Assembly: GCF_002288065.1 (NCBI RefSeq)
Contig: NZ_CP016773.1
Coordinates: 806,001-870,000 of the forward strand
DNA length: 64,000 nt
Source of the DNA: Candidatus Planktophila sulfonica
GTDB taxonomy: Bacteria; Actinomycetota; Actinomycetes; Nanopelagicales; Nanopelagicaceae
Direction: 5' to 3'
A model generated the notes under the pieces. It was given only the letters and a program-made list of their open reading frames with translations, was not told the origin of the DNA and ran no database searches. Shown here piece after piece: positions 8,790-19,476 of this stretch (position 1 is its first letter; the number at the start of each line of letters is the position of its first letter). The translations under genes were made by a program, and so were the position numbers.

Positions 8790-9374
8790 GTGAAATCGAC
8801 ATTTACTTTTGAAGAGATGATCGACCTTCTTCGTACCTTCACCCCAAGAAATGAAATCATTCTTGAAGAAGTCCCCGCCCCTCAAAAGCTTGCGGCTTAT
8901 TCCTTTGCATTCACCGCAGATATCTCAAATGGCTCACTCGGAGATGCTGAAGATGAAGTCGCCTCCGGACGTTTCGTCATCTTGCACGAACCTGGTGGGC
9001 AAGACACATGGGAAGGCGATTTCCGCTGCGTCACCTTTATGCGCGCCGATGTAGATAGCGAGATGCAAGAAGATCCCCTGCTTCCAGAAGTAGGCTGGAA
9101 TTGGCTTCTTGATTCACTCAATGCAACGGGTGCTTCTTACAACGCACCGAGCGGCACAGTTACTCGCGTATCCAGTGCATCATTTGGAAAACTTTCACCA
9201 CGTAATGACGAATCCGAAATTGAAATCCGCGCTTCTTGGTCGCCGGTAATCACATCTCCTGACGACATGTTCGCTCACGTGCAGGCGTGGTGCAATCTCA
9301 TTACCGAAGTCGCAGGTCTTCCACCCGTTCCTGAAGGCGTTTCAACTATTGCATCAGCTCGACGTCGTGTCTGA
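8790..9374 (+). CDS. DUF3000 family protein
   Basis: A 194-residue protein starting at GTG 8790. It matches the actinobacterial DUF3000 family, which lies just upstream of the RNase D gene throughout the phylum, as here. Visible features are the ADISNGSLGDAEDEVASGRFVILHEPGGQDTWEGDFRCV stretch around residues 47-85 and VGWNWLLDSLNATGASYNAPSGTVTRV near 110-135. No membrane segment or signal peptide is present. The function is not known. Its stop overlaps the most likely start of RNase D (GTG 9367), so translation is coupled. Confidence 0.87.
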   Translation: MKSTFTFEEMIDLLRTFTPRNEIILEEVPAPQKLAAYSFAFTADISNGSLGDAEDEVASGRFVILHEPGGQDTWEGDFRCVTFMRADVDSEMQEDPLLPEVGWNWLLDSLNATGASYNAPSGTVTRVSSASFGKLSPRNDESEIEIRASWSPVITSPDDMFAHVQAWCNLITEVAGLPPVPEGVSTIASARRRV

Positions 9375-10650
9375 AGTAGAAGAACTTCCCACCGCAATTC
9401 CTTTGCTGCATCCAGCAGAGGGAGTTCCCGCGATCATCGACACCGAGGAAGCATTTGATGCAGCTCTTGCACAGTTAGCTTCAGGCACTGGCCCTTATGC
9501 ATTCGATGCAGAACGTGCATCTGGATATAAATACAGCGCCCGTGCATACCTGATTCAAATCAAACGTACTGGCGGCGGGTTGCACCTCATTGATCCAATT
9601 CCATTTGGGCCAGGACACCGCTGTTTTGTTGCACTTAACGCACTTATCCAAGACGTTGAAGTCATCTTGCATGCAAGTACGCAAGACCTTCCCTGCCTTC
9701 GCGAAGTCGGCATATTTCCTAACATTCTCTTCGATACCGAACTCGGCGGTCGTATCGCAGGGCTTCCGCGCGTAGGTCTTGGTCCGCTCCTCGAAACGTT
9801 GATGAGCGTCTCTCTTGCAAAGGAACACTCTGCAGTTGATTGGTCTACTAGACCACTTCCCCATGATTGGTTGAACTACGCAGCACTTGACGTTGAACTT
9901 CTTGTCGAGTTGCGCGACAAGGTTTACCAACTCTTGGTCGATGCCAAGAAATCGAAATGGGCTGAAGAAGATTTTGCATCAATCATTGCAGCTCCACCGG
10001 CGCCACCGCGAGTAGATCCATGGCGCAGAACTTCTGGAATGCATAAGGTGAAGAAGCGCAATCACATGGCGGTAATCCGCGAAATCTGGCAGGCGCGTAA
10101 TGAACTTGCACAAGAATTAGATGTATCGCCCAGCCGGCTTTTATCAGATTTAGCAATTACAGAAATTGCTCTCGCTTCGGATAAGGGTCCCATTACCAAT
10201 CGCAAACATCTTGAAAAAATTCTGAGGCCGCTGGGCTTGCGAGCGCGCTGGTTAGAAAATGCTGCAACATGGATTAGTTGTATTACCGATGCCATTGCAA
10301 TGCCAGAAGATCAATGGCCTGAAGCGCGTTCTAAAACTGATGCGATGCCACCGATTAAAATTTGGCGCGAGCGCTTTCCTGAAAAGTACGCACCTCTCAC
10401 TCACGCGCGATTTAATTTGCAGGTACGGGCTGAGGAACTTTCCATTCCTCTTGAAAATATGATCTCCCCCGAACTGGTCCGCCGTATCTGTTGGCAGCCT
10501 CCGACCTCATCTGTGCACGAAGCCCTGCTCGCCATGGGAGCGCGCCGCTGGCAGGCTGAGATTGCCTCTCCCATCCTTGAGCTCGCTCTTACAGAGACTG
10601 AGCCACTAGAAGTGGCCGAGCCTGAGGCGGAAGTCACGCCTACAGAGTGA
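9367..10650 (+). CDS. rnd: ribonuclease D (3'-5' exonuclease with HRDC domain)
   Basis: A DEDD-family exoribonuclease of about 427 residues that trims tRNA and other stable RNA 3' ends. Motif I is FDAERASG (family DxE), motif II is around LHASTQDLPCL, and motif III is NYAALDVELL, where Tyr and Asp are the catalytic pair. An HRDC nucleic-acid binding domain follows near the KVKKRNHMAVIREIWQARNELA stretch. GTG 9367 gives the natural start and overlaps the DUF3000 stop; a TTG at 9349 is also in frame. The C-terminal tail is rich in Glu, Thr and Pro. A 12-bp perfect inverted repeat follows immediately after the stop. Confidence 0.9.
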   Translation: MSEVEELPTAIPLLHPAEGVPAIIDTEEAFDAALAQLASGTGPYAFDAERASGYKYSARAYLIQIKRTGGGLHLIDPIPFGPGHRCFVALNALIQDVEVILHASTQDLPCLREVGIFPNILFDTELGGRIAGLPRVGLGPLLETLMSVSLAKEHSAVDWSTRPLPHDWLNYAALDVELLVELRDKVYQLLVDAKKSKWAEEDFASIIAAPPAPPRVDPWRRTSGMHKVKKRNHMAVIREIWQARNELAQELDVSPSRLLSDLAITEIALASDKGPITNRKHLEKILRPLGLRARWLENAATWISCITDAIAMPEDQWPEARSKTDAMPPIKIWRERFPEKYAPLTHARFNLQVRAEELSIPLENMISPELVRRICWQPPTSSVHEALLAMGARRWQAEIASPILELALTETEPLEVAEPEAEVTPTE

Positions 10651-10651
10651 C

Positions 10652-10681
10652 GAATTACGCAACATCAGAGTTGCGTAATTC
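10652..10681 (+). terminator. strong 12-bp hairpin between rnd and the iron permease gene
   Basis: A perfect 12-bp inverted repeat, GAATTACGCAAC and GTTGCGTAATTC, is separated by six bases (ATCAGA). It starts one base after the rnd stop codon. No T-run follows, so it is not a classic intrinsic terminator. It may be a Rho-aided terminator, an RNA stability element or an operator for the following permease gene. Confidence 0.5.
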
Positions 10682-10705
10682 CCTTGGCTCAATTACTCTC
10701 AAGCC

Positions 10706-11524
10706 ATGCTCAGTACATTCATCATCGCCCTACGCGAAGGCCTAGAAGCCGCGCTCATCGTTGGAATCCTTGTCGCCTACCTTGTGAAGAGCGACCAAAG
10801 AAGCCATTTACGCGCACTTTGGACAGGTGTAGCTCTCGCTATTACTGCAAGCCTTGCCTTTGGAGCTTTCTTGTCTTACACCTCTGCTGAGCTCTCAGAG
10901 AAGGGCGAAGAGCTCTTCGCCGGAACTACCTCTTTCGTGGCGGTCGGCCTTGTCACCTGGATGGTCTTCTGGATGAAGCGCGCAGCCCGTGGCTTGCGTG
11001 ATGAGCTCCATGGAAAGGCAGAGGTCGCTGTGACCTCTGGTGCCCTCTCGATGGCGACCCTCGCCTTCTTCGCTGTTGCTCGCGAAGGCCTGGAAACATC
11101 ACTCTTTCTCTATACCAACTTTAAAACCGTTGGCGCTTTCTCTACAGCGACCCTTGGATTGATCCTTGGCTTAGCTCTCGCAGTCGGTCTTGGTTATGGA
11201 ATTTACAACCGCGCAGTCAAGATCAACCTTGGAAAGTTCTTCACTTACTCAGGTGTGGCTCTAATCGTTGTGGCAGCGGGCGTTCTTTCATACGGAATCC
11301 ACGAGTTCCAGGAGTTTGGAATCTTGCCTGGCCCAGATGCTTTTGCATGGGATGTCACTTCATGGATGGCTAAGGAGTCATTTATGGCAGCGCTTCTTGG
11401 CGGAACAATTGGTTTTGATACAACGACTTCATGGCTCCAGCTCTTTGTCTGGGTCGCCTACCTTGGTTTGACTATCAGCGCCTACTTGTCGCCAGCGAAG
11501 GTAAAAACACCTCTTAACGCATAG
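10706..11524 (+). CDS. efeU: FTR1-family high-affinity iron permease (EfeU-like)
   Basis: A 272-residue membrane protein with about seven helices. The two FTR1 iron-binding motifs REGLEA at residues 10-15 and REGLET at 126-131 are both present, each inside a hydrophobic helix. This fits EfeU/Ftr1, which moves ferric or ferrous iron across the cytoplasmic membrane. The usual partners EfeO (cupredoxin/M75) and EfeB (haem peroxidase) are not nearby, so it either works alone or with partners elsewhere. It sits between rnd and the beta-oxidation genes, where mycobacterial and streptomycete loci have no iron permease that I recall. Codon choice looks somewhat more C/G-rich than the neighbours. Confidence 0.9.
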   Translation: MLSTFIIALREGLEAALIVGILVAYLVKSDQRSHLRALWTGVALAITASLAFGAFLSYTSAELSEKGEELFAGTTSFVAVGLVTWMVFWMKRAARGLRDELHGKAEVAVTSGALSMATLAFFAVAREGLETSLFLYTNFKTVGAFSTATLGLILGLALAVGLGYGIYNRAVKINLGKFFTYSGVALIVVAAGVLSYGIHEFQEFGILPGPDAFAWDVTSWMAKESFMAALLGGTIGFDTTTSWLQLFVWVAYLGLTISAYLSPAKVKTPLNA

Positions 11525-11536
11525 CCAATTCCCCTA

Positions 11537-11569
11537 CTGGCGAGTAACCTTTCCAAAGATACTCACCAG
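11537..11569 (+). other. imperfect hairpin in the fadA leader
   Basis: CTGGcGAGTA and TACTCaCCAG pair with one mismatch around a 13-base loop. The hairpin ends just before the fadA ribosome binding site GAAGGA. Position suggests either the end of the efeU transcript or control of fadA translation. It has no T-run. Confidence 0.4.
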
Positions 11570-11582
11570 CGAAGGAAGTTCT

Positions 11583-12797
11583 ATGTCGTCACAACTCCGT
11601 TCAGTCGTCCTCGTCGATGCTGTCCGCACCCCATTCGGTAAAGCCGGCAGCATGTATGCAGGTACTCGCGCCGATGACCTGATGGTGCGCGCTATGCGTG
11701 GCCTCTTGGAGCGAAATCCCAATGTAGATCCAGCATCCATCGATGATGTTGCTATCGCTGCTGCAACGCAGACCGGTGATCAGGGAATGAATATCGGGCG
11801 AAGTGCAACGCTTCTTGCTGGACTTCCAAAGACTGTGCCTGGTTATTCCATCGATCGCTGGTGCGCAGGTGCGCTGACTGCAACAACAACTGTTGCTGGT
11901 GCAATCGCTATGGGCGCTATTGATATTGCAATTGCTGGCGGCGTTGAACATATGGGTAACCACCCAATGGGTGAATTGATGGATCCCAACCCTCGCTACC
12001 TTGCCGAGAAGTTGGTGGAACAAGATGCGCTCGCTATGGGTGCAACAGCTGAGCGTTTACATGATCGCTTTCCGCATCTAACAAAAGAGCGCGCTGATGC
12101 ATACGCACTCAACTCTCAGATGAAGACAGCGCAAGCTTATGTCGATGGCAAGATTCAAAGAGATTTAATTCCAACCGCGGCTCGCAACGCAGAACTCGGT
12201 TGGACTATCGCAACCGTTGATGAAGCGCCACGTCCTACAACAACTATGGAAGGTCTTGCAGGGTTGAAGACACCTTTTCGTCCAGCAGGTCGCGTTACTG
12301 CAGGAAATTCATCAGGACTCAACGATGGCGCAACCGCGGCCCTTCTTGCCAATGAAGATAAGGCGAAAGAACTTGGTCTTACTATCAAAGCGCGCATGGT
12401 TACATTTGCATTTGCAGGCGTTGAACCTGAAGTCATGGGTTATGGGCCAGTTCCTTCAACAATCAAGGCTCTCGGTAAAGCAGGCTTGAAGATTGAAGAT
12501 ATTGGCGCATTTGAAGTCAATGAAGCATTTGCAGTACAAGTTCTCGCATTCCTTGATCACTTCGGAATTGCAGATGATGATCCTCGCGTGAATCCTTACG
12601 GCGGAGCAATTGCTGTCGGGCATCCACTTGCATCATCCGGTGTGCGTCTGATGCTCAACTTAGCGCGCACCTTTGAAGAGAAGCCAGAAGTTCGTTATGG
12701 AATCACCACAATGTGTATTGGCCTCGGTATGGGCGGAACAATTATTTGGGAAAACCCCCATAACAAAGAAGCGCAGATTTCAGGAGGTTCGAAGTAA
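11583..12797 (+). CDS. fadA: acetyl-CoA C-acyltransferase (thiolase)
   Basis: A 404-residue thiolase that cleaves 3-ketoacyl-CoA with CoA in the last step of beta-oxidation. The acyl-accepting Cys94 lies in DRWCAGAL; the second conserved block is EVNEAFAVQVLAF; the His motif is in GGAIAVGHPLASSG and the C-terminal Cys is in MCIGLGMGG. Length is normal. The start has a good ribosome binding site (GAAGGAAG). Its stop overlaps the ATG of the fadB gene (TAATG), giving a coupled pair that forms the alpha-beta trifunctional complex. Confidence 0.94.
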   Translation: MSSQLRSVVLVDAVRTPFGKAGSMYAGTRADDLMVRAMRGLLERNPNVDPASIDDVAIAAATQTGDQGMNIGRSATLLAGLPKTVPGYSIDRWCAGALTATTTVAGAIAMGAIDIAIAGGVEHMGNHPMGELMDPNPRYLAEKLVEQDALAMGATAERLHDRFPHLTKERADAYALNSQMKTAQAYVDGKIQRDLIPTAARNAELGWTIATVDEAPRPTTTMEGLAGLKTPFRPAGRVTAGNSSGLNDGATAALLANEDKAKELGLTIKARMVTFAFAGVEPEVMGYGPVPSTIKALGKAGLKIEDIGAFEVNEAFAVQVLAFLDHFGIADDDPRVNPYGGAIAVGHPLASSGVRLMLNLARTFEEKPEVRYGITTMCIGLGMGGTIIWENPHNKEAQISGGSK

Positions 12798-14908
12798 TGA
12801 CTACTGCAATCCAACTTCCAGAAGGCGCTCCTGAAGAAGTCGTTACCAGCGCACTTGTGCGCGATGTTGACCTCTCCCCCTTTGGCTTCAAGGGCACACT
12901 CGCACTCATTACTCTCGATAATGGCCATGACCATAATCGTCCCAATACATTCGGTCCACAGTCATTGGTGGCACTTGATGCGGCAATTACAGAGGCTGCT
13001 TCCCGCAAACCTGCAGCAATTGCTATTACAGGAAAGCCATTTATCTTCGCTGCCGGTGCAGACTTATCAGCGCTGGCATTTCTAAATAAGCGCGAGCAAG
13101 CAGTTGCTATCGGCAAGTTAGGTCACGATGTCTTCCGTCGTTTCGATGAAATCGGAATTCCAACCTTTGCCTTTATCAACGGACTTGCATTGGGTGGCGG
13201 ACTTGAAGTCGGACTTCACTGCAACTACCGCACTCTTTCTGCCACAGCATTTACCGCACTTCCTGAGGTATTCCTTGGGCTAGTTCCAGGATGGGGCGGA
13301 GCGACAATCGTTCCTAAGTTAATTGGTCCAGAGCGCGCTGTTCAAGTGATCATCGGAAATGCGCTAAATAACAACACGATGATGAAATCTAAGGATGCTC
13401 TCGGTCTTGGCATCGTTGATGCGGTCTATGCGCCAGCTGATTTTCTCGAGAAATCTGTGGCATTTGCGGCCTCCATTTTGAGCGGTGCAACCAAGATTGA
13501 ACGTAAGGATTACTCAACTGATCCTGCATGGGATTCAGCCCTTGCTGCAGGTCGTGCTGCAGCGCTTAAAAAGTACGGGGGCGCAGAAATTGCATCACCA
13601 ATGAAAGCGCTCGAGCTGATTGCGCAAGCAAAGACAAATACACGCGGGCAAGGTTTTGATGCAGAAGATGCAACTCTTGCAGACCTGACAATGTCAGACC
13701 CCCTTCGCGCATCGCTCTATGCCTTTAACGTCATTCAGAAGAAGCGCAAAAAAGTTGAGGGTGCACCAAAGCCCGCGCTAGGCCGCAAGGTCGCTCGTGT
13801 GGGCGTTGTCGGTGCTGGTCTTATGGCTTCGCAACTCGCACTCCTTCTTCTTCGTAACCTCAAGTGCCCTGTTGTCATGACAGATATCGATCAAGAGCGC
13901 GCCGACAAGGGTGTGGCATGGGTAAAGAACGAACTTGCTAAGTTGGTTGAGAAAAAGCGCATGAGCGCTGAATCTGCTGGCCGTCTCTCACTTCTGATTA
14001 GCGGATCCTCAGATCAGCAAGTATTTGCTGGATGCGACTTCGTTATTGAAGCGATCTTTGAAGAGCTATCGCTTAAGCAGGAACTCTTTAAGAAACTTGA
14101 GAAGATTGTCGGACCTGAATGCGTTCTAGCTACCAATACCTCTTCCCTATCGGTCGAACGCATGAGCGAAGGCTTGGAACACCCTGGACGCGTTGTTGGT
14201 TTCCACTTCTTCAACCCTGTGGCTGTCATGCCACTTCTTGAAGTTGCTCGTACATCAAAGACAGATGATGCAACCACTGCAACTGCTGTCAACATTGGTA
14301 AAGAGCTAAAGAAGACGATGATCATTTGTAAAGATGCTCCGGGCTTTGTTGTGAACCGACTTCTCACTCGATTCATGGGTGAAATCACCGATGCAGTTGA
14401 TGAAGGTACCGACCCAGCAACTGCAGATAATGCAATGCGCAGTATTGGTTTCCCAATGTCGCCTTTTGAACTCCTTGGCCTAGTTGGTCCTGGCGTTGCA
14501 CTCCATGTCTCTGAAACTCTCAATGCAAACCTTGGTCCTCGCTACCGCATCTCTCCAACAATGCAAGCAATGGTCAAGGAAGGCGTTAAAACTTTCTACA
14601 TTAAAAACGATGACGGCTCAGTAGGCCCAAACCCAGCAGCTCTCACTCTCGTTCATAAGGGAACAAATCCTTCAACTGCTGAAGAAGTTCGTCTTCGCGC
14701 GCTGAAAGCGTTGGCAGAAGAAGCTCGCATGATGCTCGATGAAGGCGTTGTTTCAACACCAGCCGAGATTGATCTCTGTATGTTGATGGGCGCTGGCTGG
14801 CCGATGCATCTCGGCGGAATCCTGCCTTACTTAGATCGTGAAGGAATTAGCGAGTCTGTTTGCGGTCAGCGTTTTCATGCGCCGGGAATTGCATCTCTTC
14901 CACAGTAG
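12797..14908 (+). CDS. fadB: fatty-acid oxidation complex alpha subunit (enoyl-CoA hydratase/3-hydroxyacyl-CoA dehydrogenase)
   Basis: A 703-residue two-activity enzyme. The N-terminal crotonase domain (1 to about 300) has [14 protein letters not shown] for the oxyanion hole, [13 protein letters not shown] and [14 protein letters not shown] with the catalytic Glu. A linker leads to the Rossmann domain near 333 ([18 protein letters not shown]), then [10 protein letters not shown] and [14 protein letters not shown] of the hydroxyacyl-CoA dehydrogenase, and two C-terminal 3HCDH domains. With FadA and FadD it gives a complete hydration, oxidation and thiolysis route; an acyl-CoA dehydrogenase is not in the window. 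The 3' end overlaps the convergent dxs gene by 62 bases. Confidence 0.94.
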   Translation: MTTAIQLPEGAPEEVVTSALVRDVDLSPFGFKGTLALITLDNGHDHNRPNTFGPQSLVALDAAITEAASRKPAAIAITGKPFIFAAGADLSALAFLNKREQAVAIGKLGHDVFRRFDEIGIPTFAFINGLALGGGLEVGLHCNYRTLSATAFTALPEVFLGLVPGWGGATIVPKLIGPERAVQVIIGNALNNNTMMKSKDALGLGIVDAVYAPADFLEKSVAFAASILSGATKIERKDYSTDPAWDSALAAGRAAALKKYGGAEIASPMKALELIAQAKTNTRGQGFDAEDATLADLTMSDPLRASLYAFNVIQKKRKKVEGAPKPALGRKVARVGVVGAGLMASQLALLLLRNLKCPVVMTDIDQERADKGVAWVKNELAKLVEKKRMSAESAGRLSLLISGSSDQQVFAGCDFVIEAIFEELSLKQELFKKLEKIVGPECVLATNTSSLSVERMSEGLEHPGRVVGFHFFNPVAVMPLLEVARTSKTDDATTATAVNIGKELKKTMIICKDAPGFVVNRLLTRFMGEITDAVDEGTDPATADNAMRSIGFPMSPFELLGLVGPGVALHVSETLNANLGPRYRISPTMQAMVKEGVKTFYIKNDDGSVGPNPAALTLVHKGTNPSTAEEVRLRALKALAEEARMMLDEGVVSTPAEIDLCMLMGAGWPMHLGGILPYLDREGISESVCGQRFHAPGIASLPQ

Positions 14909-16763
14909 AACTCCACTCGACGATGTCGCGTGAAATCTTCTGAGCAGTAATTCCAAGATCTTCCAGAATTTCTGCGCGCTTAGAGTGCTCGATAAATTCA
15001 AGAGGAACGCCGATGCTGTGTAGCGCAACATTAAGCCCTGCTTCGCGGAAGAGCTCTGAGATAGAACTTGCGATTCCTGCATGGCGAATTCCATCTTCAA
15101 GAATGACTACGCTCTTATAGCGCTGCGCCATCGTGACAAGTGATTGAGGAAGCGGCTTTACCCAACGAGGATCGATGACGGTAACGCCAACGCCTTCGCG
15201 GTATGCCTGAGATGCTGCCTCGACTGCTATCGCTGCCATTGCACCAACGCTGACAAGAAGAACATCTGCGCTCTCGCCACGATAGAGAACATCAATTCCA
15301 TCACGACGTTCGAAAGCTGGAATATCTGTCTGTACTGCGCCCTTTGGAAAACGAATGAGCGATGGAGCATCTGAAATTTCTAGAGATTCGCGCAAAGTTT
15401 CGCGAAGGCGAGCTGCATCGCGAGGAGCAGCAACATGAAGCGTTGGAACGATTCCGGTAAGAGCTAAATCCCACATCCCGTTATGTGAAGGACCGTCATC
15501 GCCTGTAATTCCAGCGCGGTCTAGTACGAATGTAACGCCCGCCTTATGAAGAGCGACATCCATCAGCATCTGGTCGAATGCGCGGTTGAGGAATGTTGAG
15601 TAAACAGCAACGACAGGGTGCATGCCTGCAAAGGCAAGACCAGCGGCACTTGTTACTGCATGTTGTTCGGCGATACCCACATCGATTGTGCGATCAGGGA
15701 ATAACTTTTCAAATTTATCCAGACCGGTAGGTCCAAGCATTGCCGCTGTAATTGCCACAATATCTTTACGCTCGTGGCCAAGAGCAACAAGCTCATCAGA
15801 GAAGACACTGGTCCAGCTAGTTACCGATTTACTGAGTGGTGTTCCTGTTTCAGGATCAACGATTCCGACCGCATGAAACTTTTCGGCCTCATCTGCAACA
15901 GCTGGCTTATGCCCCTTACCCTTTTCGGTAATAACGTGAAGAAGAACGGGTTCACCGAACTCTTTTGCCTGAAGTAGTGCGCGCTCCATGGCGGCGACAT
16001 CGTGTCCATCGATGGGTCCGACATATTTCAATCCAAGATCTTCAAACATGCCTTGCGGGGCGACAATATCTTTGATGCCCTTCTTCATTCCATGAAGGGT
16101 CTCGTAAATCGGATTGCCAACTACTGGAGTCTTGGTAAGAACCTCTTTGCCCCAGTCGAGGAAGCGCTCGTAGCCACGTGTGACTCGAAGCGTTGAAAGA
16201 TAGGTTGCCACTCCACCGATGGTTGGTGAGTAAGAACGTTCATTATCGTTGACGACGATGATTAAGTTTCGGTCATTGGCTGCAGCAATATTGTTGAGCG
16301 CTTCCCATGACATTCCACCTGTCAGCGCTCCGTCGCCTACGACAACAACAACGTGGCGATCTGATTGACCGGTGAGTGAGAAACCGCGAGAGATTCCATC
16401 GCCCCAAGAGAGCGCAGTCGATGCATGTGAATTTTCAATGACATCGTGCGCGCTCTCGCCACGGTTTGGATATCCGGCGATTCCACCACGTTGACGCAAC
16501 TTATCGAATTGATCTGCGCGCCCTGTCAGAATTTTATGAACGTAAGACTGGTGGCCGGTATCGAAGAGAACGACATCCTTCGGTGAATCAAAGGTGCGAT
16601 GAATTGCAATCGTGAGCTCGACTACGCCGAGGTTAGGGCCTAAGTGCCCACCGGTCTTAGAGACTTTGGTGATGAGGAATTGGCGAATCTCTTCAGAGAG
16701 TTGCTCCAGCTGCTCAGGGCGAAGAGCCTTGAGGTCACTGGGACCTTTGATTGATTCGAGCAT
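14847..16763 (-). CDS. dxs: 1-deoxy-D-xylulose-5-phosphate synthase
   Basis: A 638-residue thiamine-diphosphate enzyme that condenses pyruvate and glyceraldehyde 3-phosphate, the first step of the MEP isoprenoid pathway. The domain order is TPP-binding ([19 protein letters not shown] near 150), pyrimidine-binding ([19 protein letters not shown] near 365) and C-terminal transketolase domain ([14 protein letters not shown]). [14 protein letters not shown] near 38 is conserved. It starts 14 bases downstream of the aconitase stop on the same strand. Its last 62 bases are also the 3' end of fadB on the other strand, and both C-termini look plausible. Confidence 0.95.
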   Translation of the reverse strand: MLESIKGPSDLKALRPEQLEQLSEEIRQFLITKVSKTGGHLGPNLGVVELTIAIHRTFDSPKDVVLFDTGHQSYVHKILTGRADQFDKLRQRGGIAGYPNRGESAHDVIENSHASTALSWGDGISRGFSLTGQSDRHVVVVVGDGALTGGMSWEALNNIAAANDRNLIIVVNDNERSYSPTIGGVATYLSTLRVTRGYERFLDWGKEVLTKTPVVGNPIYETLHGMKKGIKDIVAPQGMFEDLGLKYVGPIDGHDVAAMERALLQAKEFGEPVLLHVITEKGKGHKPAVADEAEKFHAVGIVDPETGTPLSKSVTSWTSVFSDELVALGHERKDIVAITAAMLGPTGLDKFEKLFPDRTIDVGIAEQHAVTSAAGLAFAGMHPVVAVYSTFLNRAFDQMLMDVALHKAGVTFVLDRAGITGDDGPSHNGMWDLALTGIVPTLHVAAPRDAARLRETLRESLEISDAPSLIRFPKGAVQTDIPAFERRDGIDVLYRGESADVLLVSVGAMAAIAVEAASQAYREGVGVTVIDPRWVKPLPQSLVTMAQRYKSVVILEDGIRHAGIASSISELFREAGLNVALHSIGVPLEFIEHSKRAEILEDLGITAQKISRDIVEWSSTVEEMQFPAHENADRKQTR

Positions 16764-16777
16764 AGGTGAAGTCTAGA

Positions 16778-19435
16778 TTAGCCGCGGAGCTGACGCAGTA
16801 CGTACTGCATGATTCCACCGTGGCGGTAGTAATCCGCTTCACCTGGTGTATCAATTCGTACCTTAGCTGTGAAGGTCTTATCCCCTGCAGCCACTGTGAC
16901 TTCCTTAGGGATTCCGCCGTCATTGAGCGCGGTTACGCCGGTAATCGAGAATGTCTCATCACCCTTAAGACCGAGTGATTGAGCATTTGCACCGTTGGTA
17001 AATTGCAATGGAAGTACGCCCATGCCGATCAAGTTAGAGCGGTGAATGCGTTCGAAGCTTTCTGCAATCACTGCGCGAACACCGAGAAGCGCTGTTCCCT
17101 TTGCTGCCCAGTCACGTGAAGATCCTGATCCATACTCTTTACCTGCAAGGATGATCAGACCAACACCTGCTGCTTGGTATGCAACTGATGCATCGTAAAT
17201 TGTTGTCTGCTCGCCATTGGCAAGGAAGTTCTTGGTAAAGCTTCCTTCAACGCCATCAAGAAGTAGATTCTTAAGGCGAATATTTGCAAATGTTCCGCGG
17301 ATCATTACTTCGTGGTTTCCACGACGCGATCCGTAAGAGTTAAAGTCTTTTCGATCTACGCCATTAGCCTCGAGATACTTACCTGCAGGTGAATCAGCCT
17401 TGATATTTCCTGCTGGAGAAATGTGATCAGTTGTTACTGAATCTCCGAGAATCGCAAGAATTCGAGCTCCGGTGATATCTGTAACTGGCTTTGGCTCTGC
17501 TGGCATACCTTCAAAGTAAGGGGGTTTGCGAACATAAGTGGACTTTGGATCCCACTCGAATGTCTTTCCAGTCGGAGTATCAAGTGACTTCCAACGATGA
17601 TCGCCATCGAAGACAGTTGCATAATCCTTCTTAAACATTTCAGATGAAATAGATGAATCGATTACTGTTTGAATCTCTTGTGCAGATGGCCAGATATCTT
17701 TAAGAAGTACTGGGTTGCCATCTTTATCGTTACCCAAAGAATCGTTTTCGAAATCGTGATCCATTGTTCCGGCAAGTGCGTATGCAACAACAAGCGGTGG
17801 TGAAGCAAGGTAATTCATCTTCACATCAGGGCTAATGCGGCCTTCGAAGTTGCGGTTTCCTGACAAGACAGCAGTGACAGCGAGATCATTCTCGTTGACA
17901 GCCTTACTGATTTCGATAGGAAGCGGTCCTGAGTTTCCGATACAGGTGACGCAGCCGTAACCGACCAAGTTAAAACCAAGGGCTTCCATGTACTTGGTGA
18001 GATCAGCGCGATCGTAGTAATCGGTGACAACCTTTGAGCCTGGTGCAAGAGTTGTCTTTACCCATGGCTTAGATGTCAGACCCTTTTCAACAGCCTTCTT
18101 TGCAAGTAGAGCTGCACCGATCATGACTGAAGGGTTTGATGTATTGGTACACGATGTAATTGAGGCGATAACTACATCGCCATTCTTGATTGTGGTCGCC
18201 TTCGCACCAACGTTTACTGAGTAAGCCTCTTTACCTGTCTTATCTGAGAAGTAGGTAGGAAGAATCTTCTCGAATGATGACTTTGAAGCGGTCAGTGAAA
18301 TGCGATCCTGCGGACGTTTTGGTCCAGCGATTGATGAGACAACTGTTGAAAGATCGAGTTCGATATTCTCTGAGAAACGTGGAGATACAGAAGGGTCATG
18401 CCACATTCCCTGAGCCTTTGCATACTGCTCAACTAGCGCAACCTGATCATCGCTACGACCTGTAAGGCGAAGGTAGCGAAGTGTCTCTTCATCGATTGGG
18501 AAGATCGCACATGTCGAACCGTATTCAGGTGACATATTTCCGATAGTCGTGCGGTTTGCCATAGGTACTGAGACAACACCTGGACCATAGAACTCTACGA
18601 ACTTGCCGACAACGCCATGCTTACGAAGCATTTCAGTAATTGTCAGAGCCATATCAGTTGCAGTTGTTCCAACTGGTAGCTCGCCAGAAAGCTTGAATCC
18701 AACAACGCGTGGAATGAGCATTGATACAGGCTGACCAAGAAGTGCTGCTTCTGCCTCGATTCCACCTACACCCCAACCAAGGACTCCGAGTCCGTTGACC
18801 ATGGTGGTGTGCGAATCTGTTCCAACAACTGTATCTGGGTATGCGCGAAGAACTCCATTGACAGTACGTGTCATAACAACGCGAGCAAGGTATTCAATAT
18901 TTACCTGGTGAACGATTCCGGTTCCTGGTGGAACAACTTTAAATTCATCAAAGGCGCCCTGGCCCCAACGCAAGAAGCGGTAACGCTCGCGGTTACGTTC
19001 GTATTCAATATCTGTGTTCTGCTCGAAAGAATCTTTTGTTCCGAAGACATCTGCAATAACTGAGTGGTCAATAACGAGTTCAGCGGGAGCAAGCGGATTT
19101 ACCTTAGATGGATCTCCCCCAAGATCAACGATTGCTTCGCGCATGGTTGCAAGATCGACGACACAAGGAACGCCAGTGAAGTCCTGCATAACAACGCGCG
19201 CTGGCGTAAATTGAATTTCTGTATCTGGCTCGACAGATGGATCCCACTGGGCAAGCGCCTTGATGTGATCCGCAGTGATGTTGGCGCCATCTTCGGTGCG
19301 CAAGAGATTTTCAAGAAGTACCTTGAGTGAGAACGGAAGGTTGGCTGCGCCTTCTACTGCTGAGATATCAAAGATTTCATAATCTTTGCCGGCAACTGTG
19401 AGGTTCTTCTTTGTGCCAAGTGAGTTCTTGCTCAT
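16778..19435 (-). CDS. acnA: aconitate hydratase
   Basis: An 885-residue [4Fe-4S] enzyme that interconverts citrate and isocitrate in the TCA cycle. The first cluster Cys lies in [18 protein letters not shown] (near 440) and the other two in [14 protein letters not shown] (near 505). The swivel domain follows ([39 protein letters not shown]). It is full length, of the AcnA/IRP1 type. A perfect 18-bp palindrome lies 23 bases upstream of the start codon, overlapping the stop of the preceding methyltransferase gene, and is a likely operator. Confidence 0.96.
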   Translation of the reverse strand: MSKNSLGTKKNLTVAGKDYEIFDISAVEGAANLPFSLKVLLENLLRTEDGANITADHIKALAQWDPSVEPDTEIQFTPARVVMQDFTGVPCVVDLATMREAIVDLGGDPSKVNPLAPAELVIDHSVIADVFGTKDSFEQNTDIEYERNRERYRFLRWGQGAFDEFKVVPPGTGIVHQVNIEYLARVVMTRTVNGVLRAYPDTVVGTDSHTTMVNGLGVLGWGVGGIEAEAALLGQPVSMLIPRVVGFKLSGELPVGTTATDMALTITEMLRKHGVVGKFVEFYGPGVVSVPMANRTTIGNMSPEYGSTCAIFPIDEETLRYLRLTGRSDDQVALVEQYAKAQGMWHDPSVSPRFSENIELDLSTVVSSIAGPKRPQDRISLTASKSSFEKILPTYFSDKTGKEAYSVNVGAKATTIKNGDVVIASITSCTNTSNPSVMIGAALLAKKAVEKGLTSKPWVKTTLAPGSKVVTDYYDRADLTKYMEALGFNLVGYGCVTCIGNSGPLPIEISKAVNENDLAVTAVLSGNRNFEGRISPDVKMNYLASPPLVVAYALAGTMDHDFENDSLGNDKDGNPVLLKDIWPSAQEIQTVIDSSISSEMFKKDYATVFDGDHRWKSLDTPTGKTFEWDPKSTYVRKPPYFEGMPAEPKPVTDITGARILAILGDSVTTDHISPAGNIKADSPAGKYLEANGVDRKDFNSYGSRRGNHEVMIRGTFANIRLKNLLLDGVEGSFTKNFLANGEQTTIYDASVAYQAAGVGLIILAGKEYGSGSSRDWAAKGTALLGVRAVIAESFERIHRSNLIGMGVLPLQFTNGANAQSLGLKGDETFSITGVTALNDGGIPKEVTVAAGDKTFTAKVRIDTPGEADYYRHGGIMQYVLRQLRG

Positions 19436-19458
19436 CGTGATTCTTCTTTCGCGGGAGA

Positions 19459-19476
19459 TATCTTGACGTCAAGATA
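19459..19476. promoter_or_regulatory. perfect 18-bp palindrome upstream of acnA, probable operator
   Basis: TATCTTGACGTCAAGATA is a perfect inverted repeat, centred 32 bases upstream of the acnA ATG. It also contains the last codons of the upstream RNA methyltransferase gene. No other copy was noticed in the window. Streptomyces aconitase is known to be controlled by the MarR-family regulator TamR through palindromes of this length; whether this is that site is inference. Confidence 0.6.

Noticed and set aside
9481-9930. 149-residue minus-strand ORF inside rnd
   Set aside because: It is fully antisense to the RNase D catalytic core and its product is a Cys-rich mix without family features.
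14847-14908. Frameshift or assembly error at the fadB-dxs junction
   Set aside because: Both proteins have complete and plausible C-termini; overlap of convergent ends recurs elsewhere in the window.
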